Positions 26,702 to 35,861 are shown, counted from the first letter of the stretch. The stretch is 64,000 bases of DNA from Streptomyces lavendofoliae (GCF_014649735.1 NZ_BMTP01000003.1:1-64000); one strand, 5' to 3'. Program-made: numbers and translations. The notes: generated from the letters alone by a model not told the origin.

Positions 26702-27415
26702 ATGACGACCACGATCCATCTCGCCCAGCAACCGGAGGCCGACGAGCTGCTGGGCCGCAGTCCGCTGGCCGCGCTCGTCGGCATGCTCCTGGACCAGCAG
26801 ATCCCCATGGAGTGGGCGTTCTGCGGCCCGTACACGATCGCGCGGCGCATGGACGCCGACGACCTGGACGCGCACGCGATCGCGGCGTACGACCCGGAGG
26901 CCTTCGCCGCCCTCCTGTCCGCGAAGCCCGCCGTGCACCGCTACCCCGGCTCGATGGCCAAGCGGGTGCAGCAGCTGTGCCGGTACCTGGTGGACGAGTA
27001 CGGCGGTGACGCGAGCGCCGTCTGGTCGGACGCCGCCTCCGGCGCGGAGCTGCTGGACCGGCTGCTCGCCCTGCCGGGGTTCGGCAGGCAGAAGGCGCAG
27101 ATCTTCCTGGCGCTGCTGGGCAAGCGGTACGGCGTACGGCCCGACGGCTGGCGCGAGGCGGCGGGCGCGTACGGCGAGGAGGGCGCGTACCGCTCGGCCG
27201 CCGACATCACCGGACCCGAGTCGCTCGCCAGGGTCCGCGCCCACAAGCAGGAGGCCAAGCGCGCCGCGAAGACGGCGAAGACGGCGAAGGCGACCAAGGC
27301 GACCAAGGCGACGAAGACGGACGGGACGGCGAAGGCGACGAAGACGGCCAGGGCCGCCGGCACCGCCAAGGGCGCCGAATCGGCCACCGACGCAGGACTT
27401 TCGGCGGCGGAGTGA
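26702..27415 (+). CDS. HhH-GPD-type base-excision DNA repair protein
   Basis: 237 residues. The core matches the Streptomyces HhH-GPD family: SPLAALVGMLLDQQIPMEWAF, then the helix-hairpin-helix LLDRLLALPGFGRQKAQIFLALLGKRYG. A catalytic Asp is not obvious after the hairpin and no iron-sulfur Cys cluster is present. A Lys/Ala/Thr-rich tail (residues 180-225, with AKATKATKATK repeats) resembles histone-H1-like DNA-binding tails and should increase non-specific DNA affinity. The ATG at 26702 lacks a strong ribosome site. Confidence 0.82.
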   Translation: MTTTIHLAQQPEADELLGRSPLAALVGMLLDQQIPMEWAFCGPYTIARRMDADDLDAHAIAAYDPEAFAALLSAKPAVHRYPGSMAKRVQQLCRYLVDEYGGDASAVWSDAASGAELLDRLLALPGFGRQKAQIFLALLGKRYGVRPDGWREAAGAYGEEGAYRSAADITGPESLARVRAHKQEAKRAAKTAKTAKATKATKATKTDGTAKATKTARAAGTAKGAESATDAGLSAAE

Positions 27416-27466
27416 CATGTTCCGTTGCCAATCGTACGGAATATCACGTGAGTTACGGCACATCTG

Positions 27467-27495
27467 TTCACAGGAGCGTGGGAGATCGCTAGCTT
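27467..27495 (+). promoter_or_regulatory. probable promoter of the secreted aminopeptidase
   Basis: TTCACA (27467-27472) and TAGCTT (27490-27495) with a 17-bp spacer, 35 bp upstream of the GTG. Confidence 0.5.
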
Positions 27496-27529
27496 CCCTT
27501 CAACCTCGTTCGCACCGGGAAGGACCTCT

Positions 27530-29098
27530 GTGAACGCATCCCACCGCAGAGCCGTGGCCACCCTGGCCGCAGCAGCACTCGCGACCCCGCTCCTGCTCGC
27601 TTCCGCATCCCCCGCCTCCGCCGGCCGGCACGACCCCGGCGCGGAAGCGGCCAAGGACGCCGCCAAACTGTCCAAGAAGCTGGTGCGCGAGGCGTCCGGC
27701 AAGGACGCCTACAGGCACCTGGAGAAGTTCCAGCAGATAGCCGACTCGGCCGACGGCCACCGGGCGGCCGGCTCGCTCGGACACGACGCCTCGGCCGCGT
27801 ACGTGTACCAGCAGCTGAAGAAGGCCGGCTACCAGGTCTCGTACCAGAAGTTCGAGTTCATCTACACCCAGACCCAGGCGGAGAAGCTCTCCGTCGTCTC
27901 GCCCTCGCCGCGTGACCTCACCGTCGGGGCGATGACCTACACCAGGTCGACGCCCGTCGGCGGGGTGAAGGCCGGCCTCGCCGCCGTACCGGTCGCCGCC
28001 GGTGACACCACGCCCGGCTGCGAGGCCGCCGACTACGCGTCCGGCACCTTCACCGGCAAGATCGCCCTCATCAAGCGCGGCGGCTGCACCTTCGCCGACA
28101 AGCAGGCCCAGGCCGCCGCGGCGGGCGCGATCGGCGCGATCGTCTACAACAACGTCCCCGGCTCCCTCGGCGGCACCCTGGGCGACCCGGCGGCCGCCAA
28201 GATCCCGACCGGCGGCATATCGCAGGCCGACGGCGAGAAGCTGGTGGCCGACCTGGCCCAGGGCCCGGTCGAGGTCAACTTCGAGATCCGCCAGCTCCAG
28301 GAGAAGCGGACCACCAACAACGTCATCGCGGAGACCGCGCGCGGCAACGCCGCCAACACCGTGATGCTCGGCGCGCACCTCGACTCGGTGACCGCCGGCC
28401 CCGGCATCAACGACAACGGCTCCGGCTCCGCCGGCCTGCTGGAAGTCGCCCTGGACCTCGCCAAGTCCAAGGAGAAGCCCACCAACAAGGTGCGCTTCGC
28501 CTGGTGGTCCGCGGAGGAGAACGGCCTGCTCGGCTCCGAGCACTACGTCGCGAACCTCAGCGAGCTGGACCGCAAGGAGATCAAGCTCTACCTGAACTTC
28601 GACATGATCGCGTCGCCGAACTACGGCCTGTTCGTGTACGACGGTGACGACTCCGACGCCGTCGGCGCGCCCGCCGGCCCGGCCGGCTCCGCGCAGATCG
28701 AGCGCGACATCAACGAGTTCATGGACAAGCAGGGCCGTCCGCACGAGGGCACGGACTTCACCGGCCGCTCCGACTACGGCCCGTTCATCGAGATCGGCAT
28801 CCCGTCCGGTGGCACGTTCACCGGCGCCGAGGGCCTCAAGACCGCGAAGCAGGCGGAGAAGTTCGGCGGCACGGCCGGCGTCGCGTACGACGCGTGCTAC
28901 CACGCCAAGTGCGACGACATCAAGAACATCAACATGACGGCGTTCGACGCGAACATCGACGTCATCGCCAACGCCGTGGGCGTCTACGCCCACGACCTCA
29001 GCTCGCTGCGCAAGCCGGTCGTCACCGTCCCCACGGACGGCGACGCGGGCAGCGGCGGCGGCCTGCACGACGGCCACGACCACGACGTGACCGAGTAG
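27530..29098 (+). CDS. secreted M28-family zinc aminopeptidase
   Basis: 522 residues. The signal peptide (1-33, ASASPASAG) precedes a pro-region. A PA domain (about 140-240, FTGKIALIKRGGCTFADKQAQAAAAGA) comes next. The M28 catalytic domain has LGAHLDS (His283, Asp285), INDNGSGSAG, SAEENGLLGS (Glu329 catalytic, Glu330 metal), NFDMIAS (Asp358) and CYHAKCDD (His near 457). This is the complete two-zinc set of Streptomyces griseus aminopeptidase. A His/Asp-rich tail (HDGHDHDV) ends it. AAGGAC precedes the GTG. It releases N-terminal residues from extracellular peptides for nutrition. Confidence 0.93.
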   Translation: MNASHRRAVATLAAAALATPLLLASASPASAGRHDPGAEAAKDAAKLSKKLVREASGKDAYRHLEKFQQIADSADGHRAAGSLGHDASAAYVYQQLKKAGYQVSYQKFEFIYTQTQAEKLSVVSPSPRDLTVGAMTYTRSTPVGGVKAGLAAVPVAAGDTTPGCEAADYASGTFTGKIALIKRGGCTFADKQAQAAAAGAIGAIVYNNVPGSLGGTLGDPAAAKIPTGGISQADGEKLVADLAQGPVEVNFEIRQLQEKRTTNNVIAETARGNAANTVMLGAHLDSVTAGPGINDNGSGSAGLLEVALDLAKSKEKPTNKVRFAWWSAEENGLLGSEHYVANLSELDRKEIKLYLNFDMIASPNYGLFVYDGDDSDAVGAPAGPAGSAQIERDINEFMDKQGRPHEGTDFTGRSDYGPFIEIGIPSGGTFTGAEGLKTAKQAEKFGGTAGVAYDACYHAKCDDIKNINMTAFDANIDVIANAVGVYAHDLSSLRKPVVTVPTDGDAGSGGGLHDGHDHDVTE

Positions 29099-29136
29099 GG
29101 CCCCGGCAGCACACGGGCAGGCCGGGCAGCACGCCC

Positions 29137-29177
29137 GGGACGGCGCGCCACGGGTCACCCCCGGGGCGCGCCGTCCC
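29137..29177 (+). terminator. hairpin terminator after the aminopeptidase gene
   Basis: 13-bp arms (29137-29149 and 29165-29177) around a 15-base loop. Confidence 0.7.
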
Positions 29178-29322
29178 GTGCTCCGGCGCCCCCGGCCCCC
29201 GCGGTGGCAGGGCGGAACGGCACCCCTCGCACCCGCCCGCCCCGGTTCGCGGTTGAATCCATTCGCAGCACACCGGCGCCGCGTGGCTGCGCCGGGAGCC
29301 GCTCGCCCGGTAGGCTTTCCGT

Positions 29323-29619
29323 GTGATCTTCAAGCGCATCGGTAACGGGCGGCCGTATCCCGACCACGGCCGGGAAAGCACCCGGCAGTGGGCGGATGTC
29401 GCGCCGCGCCCGGTCCGCCTCGATCAGCTCGTGACCACCAAGGGCCAGCTGGATCTGGAAACGCTCCTCGCCGAGGACTCGACGTTCTACGGCGACCTCT
29501 TCGCGCACGTCGTGAAGTGGCAGGGCGACCTCTACCTCGAGGACGGACTGCACCGCGCCGTGCGCGCGGCCCTGCAGCAGCGCCAGGTGCTCCACGCCCG
29601 CGTGCTCGAGCTGGACTGA
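29323..29619 (+). CDS. conserved 98-residue actinobacterial protein, likely leaderless
   Basis: Starts VIFKRIGNGRPYPDHGR. I recognise it only as a conserved actinobacterial protein; the middle (LDLETLLAEDSTFYGDLFAHVVKWQGDLYLEDGLHRAVRAALQQRQVLHARVLEL) looks like a compact alpha/beta domain. No signal or membrane helix. TAGGCT (29311-29316) lies seven bases before the GTG and no Shine-Dalgarno is present, so translation probably starts at the mRNA 5' end. Confidence 0.8.
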   Translation: MIFKRIGNGRPYPDHGRESTRQWADVAPRPVRLDQLVTTKGQLDLETLLAEDSTFYGDLFAHVVKWQGDLYLEDGLHRAVRAALQQRQVLHARVLELD

Positions 29620-29726
29620 GCGGACCCACCCGGCGACGTCAGCCTTTCGGGCCCTTTCCCACCCGTCCGGCCCCCTCCGCTGATCGTTTAGTAGGCATAG
29701 CCACCGGGCCGCATTACGCTGCGCTC

Positions 29727-30356
29727 ATGAGCATGCTCACTCCCCCCGGTATGGGCGGAAAGTACCGCATCACGGGTAATGCCTACCCGCGTATGCGCCG
29801 CCCCCGACGACGCGGCCGGATCGTGGTCGCGGCCCTCGCCGCAGTGGTCGCCCTCGGCCTGGCCGGCTGGGGGACCCTGCAGCTCATCCACGTCTTCGGC
29901 GGCGGCGCCGGCGACGTCCGGGCACGCACGGCGGCGGGCCCCGTCTGCAAGCCCCGGAAGAACGCCGTCACGCCGGTCCACGTGCCGCTCAAGCCCGCGC
30001 AGATCACGGTGAACGTCTACAACGCGACGCCCCGGGCGGGCCTCGCCAAGTCGACCGCCGACGAGCTGAAGAAGCGCGGCTTCGCCATCGGCAAGGTGGG
30101 CAACGCCCCGGCCGCCTACGACAAGAAGGTCCCGGGCCCCGGCATGCTGCTGGGCGCCACCGGGGCCCGGGAAAACGCCTTCCCGGTGCTGGGCACGCAG
30201 CTCAGGGGCGCCACGCTCAGGATGGACGCCCGCGCGACCGCGGACGTCGACCTGATCATCGGCACCGCCTTCAAGTCCCTCACACCGCCGAAGGACGCGA
30301 CCGCGGCCCTGGCCGCCCTGGCCGAGCCCGCGCCCGCGCCCTCCGGGAAGTGCTGA
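29727..30356 (+). CDS. LytR C-terminal domain membrane protein
   Basis: 209 residues. A basic cytosolic tail (1-30, RMRRPRRRGR), one membrane helix (about 33-55) and an extracytoplasmic LytR_C domain (ITVNVYNATPRAGLAKSTADELKKRGFAIGKVGNAPAAYDKKVPGPG ... DVDLIIGTAFKSL) are visible. Two Cys (in GPVCKPRK and the final KC) could form a disulfide. LytR_C occurs at the end of LytR-CpsA-Psr wall-ligases; here it is free-standing, so a wall-polymer-binding role is inferred. It converges with upp, leaving 24 bp. Confidence 0.85.
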   Translation: MSMLTPPGMGGKYRITGNAYPRMRRPRRRGRIVVAALAAVVALGLAGWGTLQLIHVFGGGAGDVRARTAAGPVCKPRKNAVTPVHVPLKPAQITVNVYNATPRAGLAKSTADELKKRGFAIGKVGNAPAAYDKKVPGPGMLLGATGARENAFPVLGTQLRGATLRMDARATADVDLIIGTAFKSLTPPKDATAALAALAEPAPAPSGKC

Positions 30357-30380
30357 GCGGTACCGCGAACGGCCTGCCGG

Positions 30381-31016
30381 CTATTCGGCCGTCCCGTACA
30401 TCCGGTCGCCCGCGTCACCGAGGCCCGGCACGATGTAGCCGTGCTCGTTGAGGCGCTCGTCGACCGAGGCGGTCACCACCGTCACCGGCGTACCCGCCAG
30501 CTCGCGCTCCATGACCTCGACGCCCTCGGGCGCCGCCAGCAGCACGACCGCCGTCACGTCGTCCGCGCCGCGCTTGATCAGCTCACGGATCGCGGCGACC
30601 AGCGTCCCGCCCGTCGCCAGCATCGGGTCCAGGACGTACACCTGGCGCCCGGAGAGGTCCTCCGGCATGCGCGTGGCGTACGTGGACGCCTCCAGCGTCT
30701 CCTCGTTGCGGATCATCCCCAGGAAGCCCACCTCGGCGGTCGGCAGCAGCCGCACCATGCCGTCGAGCATGCCCAGACCGGCCCGCAGGATCGGCACCAC
30801 GAGCGGCTTGGGGCTCGACAGCTTCACGCCGGTCGTCCGGGTGACCGGGGTCTCGATGTCGACCTGCTCGGTGCGCACGTCCCGGGTGGCCTCGTACGCG
30901 AGCAGGGTGACCAGCTCGTCGGCGAGCCGCCGGAAGGTCGGGGAGTCGGTGCGCCTGTCGCGCAGTGTGGTGAGTTTGTGCGCCACCAGCGGGTGGTCGA
31001 CGACGTGGATCCGCAT
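30381..31016 (-). CDS. upp: uracil phosphoribosyltransferase
   Basis: 211 residues. UPRTase converts uracil and PRPP to UMP in pyrimidine salvage. Signatures: [41 protein letters not shown], the PRPP loop [14 protein letters not shown] and uracil-binding [17 protein letters not shown]. The ATG at 31016 is the family start; the 9-residue upstream extension is dropped. TACTGT (31025-31030, minus) lies about eight bases before it, so a short or absent leader is likely. Confidence 0.96.
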   Translation of the reverse strand: MRIHVVDHPLVAHKLTTLRDRRTDSPTFRRLADELVTLLAYEATRDVRTEQVDIETPVTRTTGVKLSSPKPLVVPILRAGLGMLDGMVRLLPTAEVGFLGMIRNEETLEASTYATRMPEDLSGRQVYVLDPMLATGGTLVAAIRELIKRGADDVTAVVLLAAPEGVEVMERELAGTPVTVVTASVDERLNEHGYIVPGLGDAGDRMYGTAE

Positions 31017-31100
31017 GCCCTCAACAGTAGCCCGCACTGGCATGCACCCCCGCCGCGGAGGGAAGGTGGGGTGGACGGACCCAGCCTGGGGGTGGTCGCG

Positions 31101-31304
31101 ATGCCGGAGCCGGAAGAGCCGGAGCGGAGGCGGGACGGCCGGGCGCCGGACCGCCAGGAGAGCGATGCCGAGCGCAGGCGGCGGCGCGCCCAGTTCCTGC
31201 GGGAGCTGAACGAGGCGAAGGCGCTGCGCGACCGCGTGCAGCCGCGCCGCGCGAGGGCCGCGAGGATGCGCCAGCAGATGCGCATGCGCACGTTCCGCTG
31301 GTGA
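31101..31304 (+). CDS. 67-residue highly basic small protein
   Basis: [20 protein letters not shown] ... [12 protein letters not shown]. It is about one-third Arg, with no hydrophobic core, and probably a single charged helix. It is divergent from upp across 84 bp. GGGGGTGG sits eight bases before the ATG; a GTG at 31092 is an in-frame alternative. The conserved-looking aromatic C-terminus (MRTFRW) suggests it is a real gene rather than chance, but I cannot assign a function. Confidence 0.6.
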   Translation: MPEPEEPERRRDGRAPDRQESDAERRRRRAQFLRELNEAKALRDRVQPRRARAARMRQQMRMRTFRW

Positions 31305-31510
31305 GCCGCCGGGGGCCGGACGCGCACCCGCCGGGGGCCGGGCGGAGGGCCGCTGGTGACACGGACCGGGTGCCGGACCCAGACTGGTGCACGACGCAAG
31401 AGCGGAACACCTCTCCTGAGGGCCTCGTATCTGCCACGATGCCGAGTGGGCGGGGCATCGAAGGAGCGTGCCGCCCGATCGTCACACCTCTGATCAGTGG
31501 GAGAGTCACG

Positions 31511-32041
31511 GTGTACTTCGCCGCACTGCTCGCGCGCACCGAAGACGGGTGGGAAGCGAGCGACACAGAGCTCGACGATGTGGAGACCTTGTCGGATCTG
31601 ACCGAGCTGGCCCGTGAGGCCTCGGTGGACGACGACACAGTGATCGTCTTCATCGAGCAGGAGGACGCATGGTTCGGCATCGTCCGCGTGGAGGGTGAGG
31701 ACGACCCTCGCATCTACGTCTCCGACGGAGCGGCCGCCGCCCGCTCCTCGTACGGGGAGATCCTCACCAAGGAGCTGCTGGGCGACGTCCAGGAGGACGA
31801 CGGCCCCGACCTGGACGCGCTGGACCTCGACGGCACCGAGGACGGGGAGCCGGACGAGGACGACGACGAGGAGGAATCGGCGGTGGTGGCCGAGGCCGTG
31901 CCCGCGGAGCCGGTCGGCGACCGGCTGATCCTGGCCGACCTGGGCCTGTCCCAGAAGGAACTGATGGCGCTCGACACCGACGCGCTGTCCGAGATCGCGG
32001 ACGCGCTCGGCGCCGCGGAGGTGCTGGAGGCCGTGCGCTAG
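31511..32041 (+). CDS. tRNA adenosine deaminase-associated protein
   Basis: 176 residues from the GTG at 31511. An N-terminal alpha/beta part (VYFAALLARTEDGWEASDTELDDVETLSDL) leads to a very acidic linker (about 95-125, EDGEPDEDDDEEES) and a C-terminal helical segment (LSQKELMALDTDALSEIADALGAAEVLEAV). The family is defined by its fixed position before tadA. Here its TAG shares one base with the tadA GTG (TAGTG), so translation is coupled. It may help TadA recognise tRNA-Arg, but that is only inferred. tRNA-Arg(ACG), the TadA substrate, lies at 46,332-46,404. Confidence 0.87.
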   Translation: MYFAALLARTEDGWEASDTELDDVETLSDLTELAREASVDDDTVIVFIEQEDAWFGIVRVEGEDDPRIYVSDGAAAARSSYGEILTKELLGDVQEDDGPDLDALDLDGTEDGEPDEDDDEEESAVVAEAVPAEPVGDRLILADLGLSQKELMALDTDALSEIADALGAAEVLEAVR

Positions 32042-32535
32042 TGCGTCCGGCGACGACACCCCTGCCCGCCGGTACCGATCCCGTGCGGGAGCCGTGGCGG
32101 GACCCGATGCGCCGTGCGCTGGAGGAGGCCGGACGGGCCGCGCGGGCCGGCGACGTGCCGGTCGGCGCGGTCGTCCTGTCCCCCGACGGCACGGTGCTCG
32201 CCACGGGCCACAACGAGCGTGAGGTGACGGGCGATCCGACCGCGCACGCCGAGGTGCTGGCGCTGCGCCGGGCCGCCGGGGCGTACGGCGAGTGGCGGCT
32301 GACGGGCTGCACGCTGGTCGTCACGCTGGAGCCGTGCGTGATGTGCGCGGGCGCCCTGGTCCAGTCCCGGGTGGACCGGCTGGTGTTCGGGGCGCTGGAC
32401 GAGAAGGCGGGCGCCGTCGGCTCGCTGTGGGACCTCGTACGCGACCGGCGGCTCAACCACCGGCCCGAGGTCGTCCAGGGAGTGCTGGCGGAGGAGTGCG
32501 CGGCCCTCCTCACCGGCTTCTTCCGCGACCGCTGA
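32041..32535 (+). CDS. tadA: tRNA-specific adenosine deaminase
   Basis: 164 residues. TadA deaminates A34 to inosine in tRNA-Arg(ACG), letting it read CGU/CGC/CGA. The zinc-site motifs are intact: HAEVLAL (His and the catalytic Glu) and PCVMCAGAL (two Cys). The GTG at 32041 overlaps the upstream stop; an internal ATG at 32107 would remove 22 residues but would break the coupling. The C-terminal helix is standard. Confidence 0.95.
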   Translation: MRPATTPLPAGTDPVREPWRDPMRRALEEAGRAARAGDVPVGAVVLSPDGTVLATGHNEREVTGDPTAHAEVLALRRAAGAYGEWRLTGCTLVVTLEPCVMCAGALVQSRVDRLVFGALDEKAGAVGSLWDLVRDRRLNHRPEVVQGVLAEECAALLTGFFRDR

Positions 32536-32580
32536 CAACGGATTTCTTCGTAGCGGCCCCCTTGGGCTAAGCTCTCTCTC

Positions 32581-32665
32581 GGTAGCGTGTCCGAGCGGCC
32601 GAAGGAGCTCGCCTCGAAAGCGAGTGTGGCGCAAGTCACCGAGGGTTCAAATCCCTCCGCTACCG
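32581..32665 (+). tRNA. tRNA-Ser(CGA)
   Basis: 85 nt with a long variable arm. The acceptor pairs GGTAGCG with CGCTACC. The anticodon loop CTCGAAA sits on a CTCGC/GCGAG stem. TAAGCT at 32568-32573 is a plausible -10, leaving almost no leader. CCA is not encoded. Confidence 0.94.
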
Positions 32666-32674
32666 CTCTTGTGT

Positions 32675-32708
32675 GAAGGGCCCCGACGCTTCGGCGTCGG
32701 GGCCCTTC
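32675..32708 (+). terminator. hairpin terminator after tRNA-Ser(CGA)
   Basis: 15-bp arms (32675-32689 and 32694-32708) around a TTCG tetraloop. Confidence 0.85.
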
Positions 32709-33061
32709 CGCATGACCGGGTGCCGAGTGCCGGCCGCCCAGTACCGGTGACGCCGGCCCGCACCCCTCCCGCGAGTGGACGGGGGGAGCGGCACCGGGGG
32801 GACCGGCCGCTCCCCCCGGCGGAACCGGACCCGCGGACCCGGGCCGCTCCGGGGAGGCACACGGCACGGGCCCCGCAGCCGGGGCGGTCCGCACCCCCGG
32901 GCTCCCGCCGGCCCGCCGGGTGCGTGTTCCATCCTGGCGTCCGCTCCCCGCGGGCGGGACCGGCAAAGGGCCCGGACGGAAGGGGCCTTGGTCCTGGGAA
33001 CGCTCGGTTAGACTCACCCGACCGCCGAGGGGATCACAGGGGAGACGGGGAGACCGGGTCG
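32709..33061. other. gene-free 353-bp spacer
   Basis: No gene is supported here; long open frames reflect base composition. TTGGTC (32988-32993) and TAGACT (33009-33014) may be the promoter of the next small gene, though the 15-bp spacing is short. Confidence 0.45.
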
Positions 33062-33226
33062 ATGGTGCAGGCAAAGAAGATCACGCTGTACGTGGTCGTC
33101 GTCTTCGTGCTGTACACGATCATCAACTCCCCCGAGCGCGCCGCCGACCTCGTCCAGGTAGGGTTCGAGGGCATTTCGAGCGCCGCGCAGGGCGTCGGCG
33201 ACTTCATGACCGAGCTCGTCAACTAG
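33062..33226 (+). CDS. 54-residue single-span membrane protein
   Basis: MVQAKKITLYVVVVFVLYTI begins a single membrane helix (about 6-22), followed by an amphipathic C-terminal part (RAADLVQVGFEGISSAAQGVGDFMTELVN). GGGGAGA precedes the ATG. The Dabb gene starts nine bases after the stop, so the two are cotranscribed. No family assignment; short membrane proteins of this form often modulate a larger membrane partner. Confidence 0.75.
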   Translation: MVQAKKITLYVVVVFVLYTIINSPERAADLVQVGFEGISSAAQGVGDFMTELVN

Positions 33227-33235
33227 GAGTCCGCC

Positions 33236-33529
33236 GTGATCCGCCATCTGGTCCTCTTCAAGCTCGACGAAGGGGTGCGGCGCGACGAGCCGCGCGTCGC
33301 CGAGGCCGTGAAGGCGTTCGAGGAGCTGGGCGGGATCGTCCCGGAGCTGGAGTTCTGGGAGTGCGCCTGGAACATCACCGACCGGGACATCGCGTACGAC
33401 TACGCCATCAACTCGGCGGTCGCCGACCGGGACGCGTTGAAGCGCTACATCGAGCACCCCGCGCACCAGGCCGCCGCCGGCCGGTGGCGCGAGTTCGCCA
33501 CATGGGTGATCGCCGACTACGAGTTCTGA
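33236..33529 (+). CDS. Dabb-family (stress-responsive alpha/beta barrel) protein
   Basis: 97 residues, GTG start with GGAG upstream. VIRHLVLFKLDEGVRRDEPR, then a central helix and DYAINSAVADRDALKRYIEHPAHQAAAGRWREF match the dimeric Dabb fold. Plant and Streptomyces members are stress-induced; some relatives are cyclases or isomerases, but no catalytic signature is evident here. It precedes the sigF-sigN stress sigma pair. Confidence 0.88.
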   Translation: MIRHLVLFKLDEGVRRDEPRVAEAVKAFEELGGIVPELEFWECAWNITDRDIAYDYAINSAVADRDALKRYIEHPAHQAAAGRWREFATWVIADYEF

Positions 33530-33566
33530 GCCACACGCAGGCGCCCGGCGCCTGACGGAACGTGAG

Positions 33567-33593
33567 CCCCGCACCCCCCGGTGCGGGGTTTTT
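33567..33593 (+). terminator. intrinsic terminator after the Dabb gene
   Basis: Stem CCCCGCACC/GGTGCGGGG (33567-33575, 33580-33588) with a CCCC loop and five T residues. It separates the small-gene operon from sigF. Confidence 0.9.
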
Positions 33594-33660
33594 CGCGCTG
33601 TACGGCGACAACACGACGTTATCAGGTGCTTGCACACAGTGGACATGTCTTGTGATGCTA

Positions 33661-33710
33661 TGACCGCTTTTGACGGATGAGTTGACCGTTATTGACCGCG
33701 AGACCGACCG
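33661..33710 (+). promoter_or_regulatory. five phased TGACCG direct repeats upstream of sigF
   Basis: TGACCG or close variants start at 33661, 33671, 33683, 33693 and 33705 (TGACCG, TGACGG, TGACCG, TGACCG, CGACCG), spaced 10, 12, 10 and 12 bp. They fill the 60 bp just before the sigF ribosome site. Helical phasing suggests a cooperatively binding activator or repressor. Confidence 0.55.
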
Positions 33711-33722
33711 TGAAGGGGTGGC

Positions 33723-34562
33723 GTGAACGTGCCGGCCAGTACGACGCCTCAACAGGTGCCGCCCCAGAACGAGCCGGAGGCCCGCACCGCGGCACAGGGG
33801 CGGGCCGCCGACACCCGAGCGCTCACCCAGGTGCTGTTCGGCCAGCTCAAGACGCTGGAGCCCGGCACCCCGGAACACACCCGGGTACGCGGGGCGCTCA
33901 TCGAGGCGAACCTGCCGCTGGTGCGGTACGCCGCCGCCCGCTTCCGGTCCCGCAACGAACCGATGGAGGACGTCGTCCAGGTCGGCACCATCGGCCTGAT
34001 CAACGCGATCGACCGGTTCGACCCGGAGCGGGGGGTGCAGTTCCCGACGTTCGCGATGCCGACCGTCGTCGGGGAGATCAAGCGGTACTTCCGGGACAAC
34101 GTGCGCACCGTCCATGTGCCGCGCCGGCTGCACGAACTGTGGGTGCAGGTCAACGGCGCCACCGAGGACCTGACGACGGCTCACGGCAGGTCACCGACGA
34201 CCGCCGAGATCGCCGAGCGGCTGAAGATCTCCGAGGAGGAGGTCCTGTCGTGCATCGAGGCGGGCCGCTCGTACCACGCCACCTCCCTGGAGGCGGCCCA
34301 GGAGGGCGACGGCATGCCCGGCCTCCTGGACCGGCTCGGCTACGAGGACCCGGCGCTGGCCGGGGTCGAGCACCGGGACCTGGTCCGGCACCTGCTCGTC
34401 CAGCTGCCCGAGCGCGAGCAGCGGATTCTGATGCTGCGCTACTACAGCAATCTGACGCAGTCCCAGATCAGTCAGGAGCTGGGGGTCTCGCAGATGCATG
34501 TGTCACGACTCCTGGCCCGCAGTTTTGCCCGTCTGAGGTCCGCAAATCGAATCGATGCGTAA
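33723..34562 (+). CDS. sigF: SigB/SigF-family RNA polymerase sigma factor
   Basis: 279 residues, GTG with AAGGGG upstream. Region 2 ([67 protein letters not shown]), region 3 and region 4 ([44 protein letters not shown]) are complete; the N-terminus is a 30-residue disordered tail. Sigma factors of this group control spore maturation and stress genes in Streptomyces and are normally held by an anti-sigma; none is adjacent. I name it sigF because it directly precedes the sigN-like gene, as I recall for S. coelicolor. sigN is 234 bp downstream. Confidence 0.88.
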   Translation: MNVPASTTPQQVPPQNEPEARTAAQGRAADTRALTQVLFGQLKTLEPGTPEHTRVRGALIEANLPLVRYAAARFRSRNEPMEDVVQVGTIGLINAIDRFDPERGVQFPTFAMPTVVGEIKRYFRDNVRTVHVPRRLHELWVQVNGATEDLTTAHGRSPTTAEIAERLKISEEEVLSCIEAGRSYHATSLEAAQEGDGMPGLLDRLGYEDPALAGVEHRDLVRHLLVQLPEREQRILMLRYYSNLTQSQISQELGVSQMHVSRLLARSFARLRSANRIDA

Positions 34563-34701
34563 CCTGATCGGGTAGACCCGTTCAGCCCAGAAGCGGGGGT
34601 GTAAAAGCCTCACAGCCTCAGCTTCTCGGACATAGCCCCCGCATTCTTGTCGACAAGTCACTACAGCGCGTTGCCGACATGTGACATTCTGCTGGAACCG
34701 C

Positions 34702-34727
34702 GTTTGCCGCAGTCTCGGCTCCGGTAT
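34702..34727 (+). promoter_or_regulatory. SigB-type promoter of sigN
   Basis: GTTT (34702-34705), 16 bp, then CGGTAT (34722-34727) matches the SigB-group consensus GNNT-N14-16-GGGTAC/T with one mismatch. The start codon is 70 bp downstream. This fits autoregulation or control by a sister sigma factor. Confidence 0.6.
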
Positions 34728-34795
34728 TCAGGTGGAGGCTGCGTTCCTCCGATGGTCGCGGCCCACGCGACCGTCCGCGACCTCAAGGGGGTGGC

Positions 34796-35719
34796 ATGTC
34801 CGCAGAACAGGGCAGCTCGAAGGTGCTCACGCTCACGCCCGTGCCGGCGTCCGTGCCCGTAGCCGTGCCTCGGTCCACGCCGGCGCCGGTGCCCGTACCC
34901 GCGCAGATCGGCCCCGCGGCGGCTCCGGACACGGTGTCGTCGTCCGACACCATCGACACCCGCACTCTGTCCCGCTCCCTGTTCCTGCGGCTCGCCGCCC
35001 TGGACGCCGAAGGCGTGGACGGCCCGGAGCGCACGTACGTCCGCGACACGCTCATCGAGCTGAACCTGCCCCTCGTGCGGTACGCCGCCGCCCGCTTCCG
35101 CTCGCGCAACGAGCCGATGGAGGACATCGTCCAGGTCGGCACCATCGGCCTGATCAAGGCGATCGACCGCTTCGACTGCGAACGCGGCGTGGAGTTCCCG
35201 ACGTTCGCGATGCCGACGGTCGTCGGGGAGATCAAGCGGTTCTTCCGCGACACCTCCTGGTCGGTGCGCGTGCCGCGCCGGCTCCAGGAGCTGCGCCTGG
35301 CGCTCACCAAGGCGAGCGACGAGCTGGCGCAGAAGCTCGACCGGTCCCCCACCGTGCCCGAACTCGCCGCCGTACTGGGCGTGTCGGAGGACGACGTGGT
35401 CGACGGCCTCGCGGTCGGCAACGCCTACACGGCCTCGTCGCTCGACTCGCCCTCCCCCGAGGACGACGGCGGCGAGGGCTCGCTGGCGGACCGGCTCGGG
35501 TACGAGGACACCGCCCTGGAGGGCGTCGAGTACCGGGAGTCGCTCAAGCCGCTCCTGGCCAAACTCCCGCCCCGGGAACGGCAGATCATCATGCTGCGGT
35601 TCTTCGCCAACATGACGCAGTCGCAGATCGGCGAGGAGGTCGGCATCTCGCAGATGCACGTCTCGCGCCTGCTGACCCGGACGCTCGCGCAGCTGCGCGA
35701 GGGGCTCATCTCCGACTGA
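34796..35719 (+). CDS. sigN: SigB/SigF-family RNA polymerase sigma factor
   Basis: 307 residues, ATG with AAGGGGG upstream. It is a close paralogue of the preceding sigma factor: region 2 differs mainly at [21 protein letters not shown] and region 4 is [44 protein letters not shown]. The N-terminal 45 residues are a Pro/Val/Thr-rich disordered stretch unlike sigF. Assigned sigN by order and paralogy. In Streptomyces this sigma acts in a compartment of the aerial hyphae during development. The upstream SigB-type promoter implies autocontrol. Confidence 0.86.
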   Translation: MSAEQGSSKVLTLTPVPASVPVAVPRSTPAPVPVPAQIGPAAAPDTVSSSDTIDTRTLSRSLFLRLAALDAEGVDGPERTYVRDTLIELNLPLVRYAAARFRSRNEPMEDIVQVGTIGLIKAIDRFDCERGVEFPTFAMPTVVGEIKRFFRDTSWSVRVPRRLQELRLALTKASDELAQKLDRSPTVPELAAVLGVSEDDVVDGLAVGNAYTASSLDSPSPEDDGGEGSLADRLGYEDTALEGVEYRESLKPLLAKLPPRERQIIMLRFFANMTQSQIGEEVGISQMHVSRLLTRTLAQLREGLISD

Positions 35720-35861
35720 CGCGCGGACACGCGCGACCGACGGTGCGCCGACGCCCGTACGCGGCGCGGCGCACCGTACCGCCGACCCGGCTCGCCGGTG
35801 GGGGCGCTCCGCCGTTCACGCGGGGCACTCCGACCGCGGGCCGGGTCGCGCGTCGTTCGGG

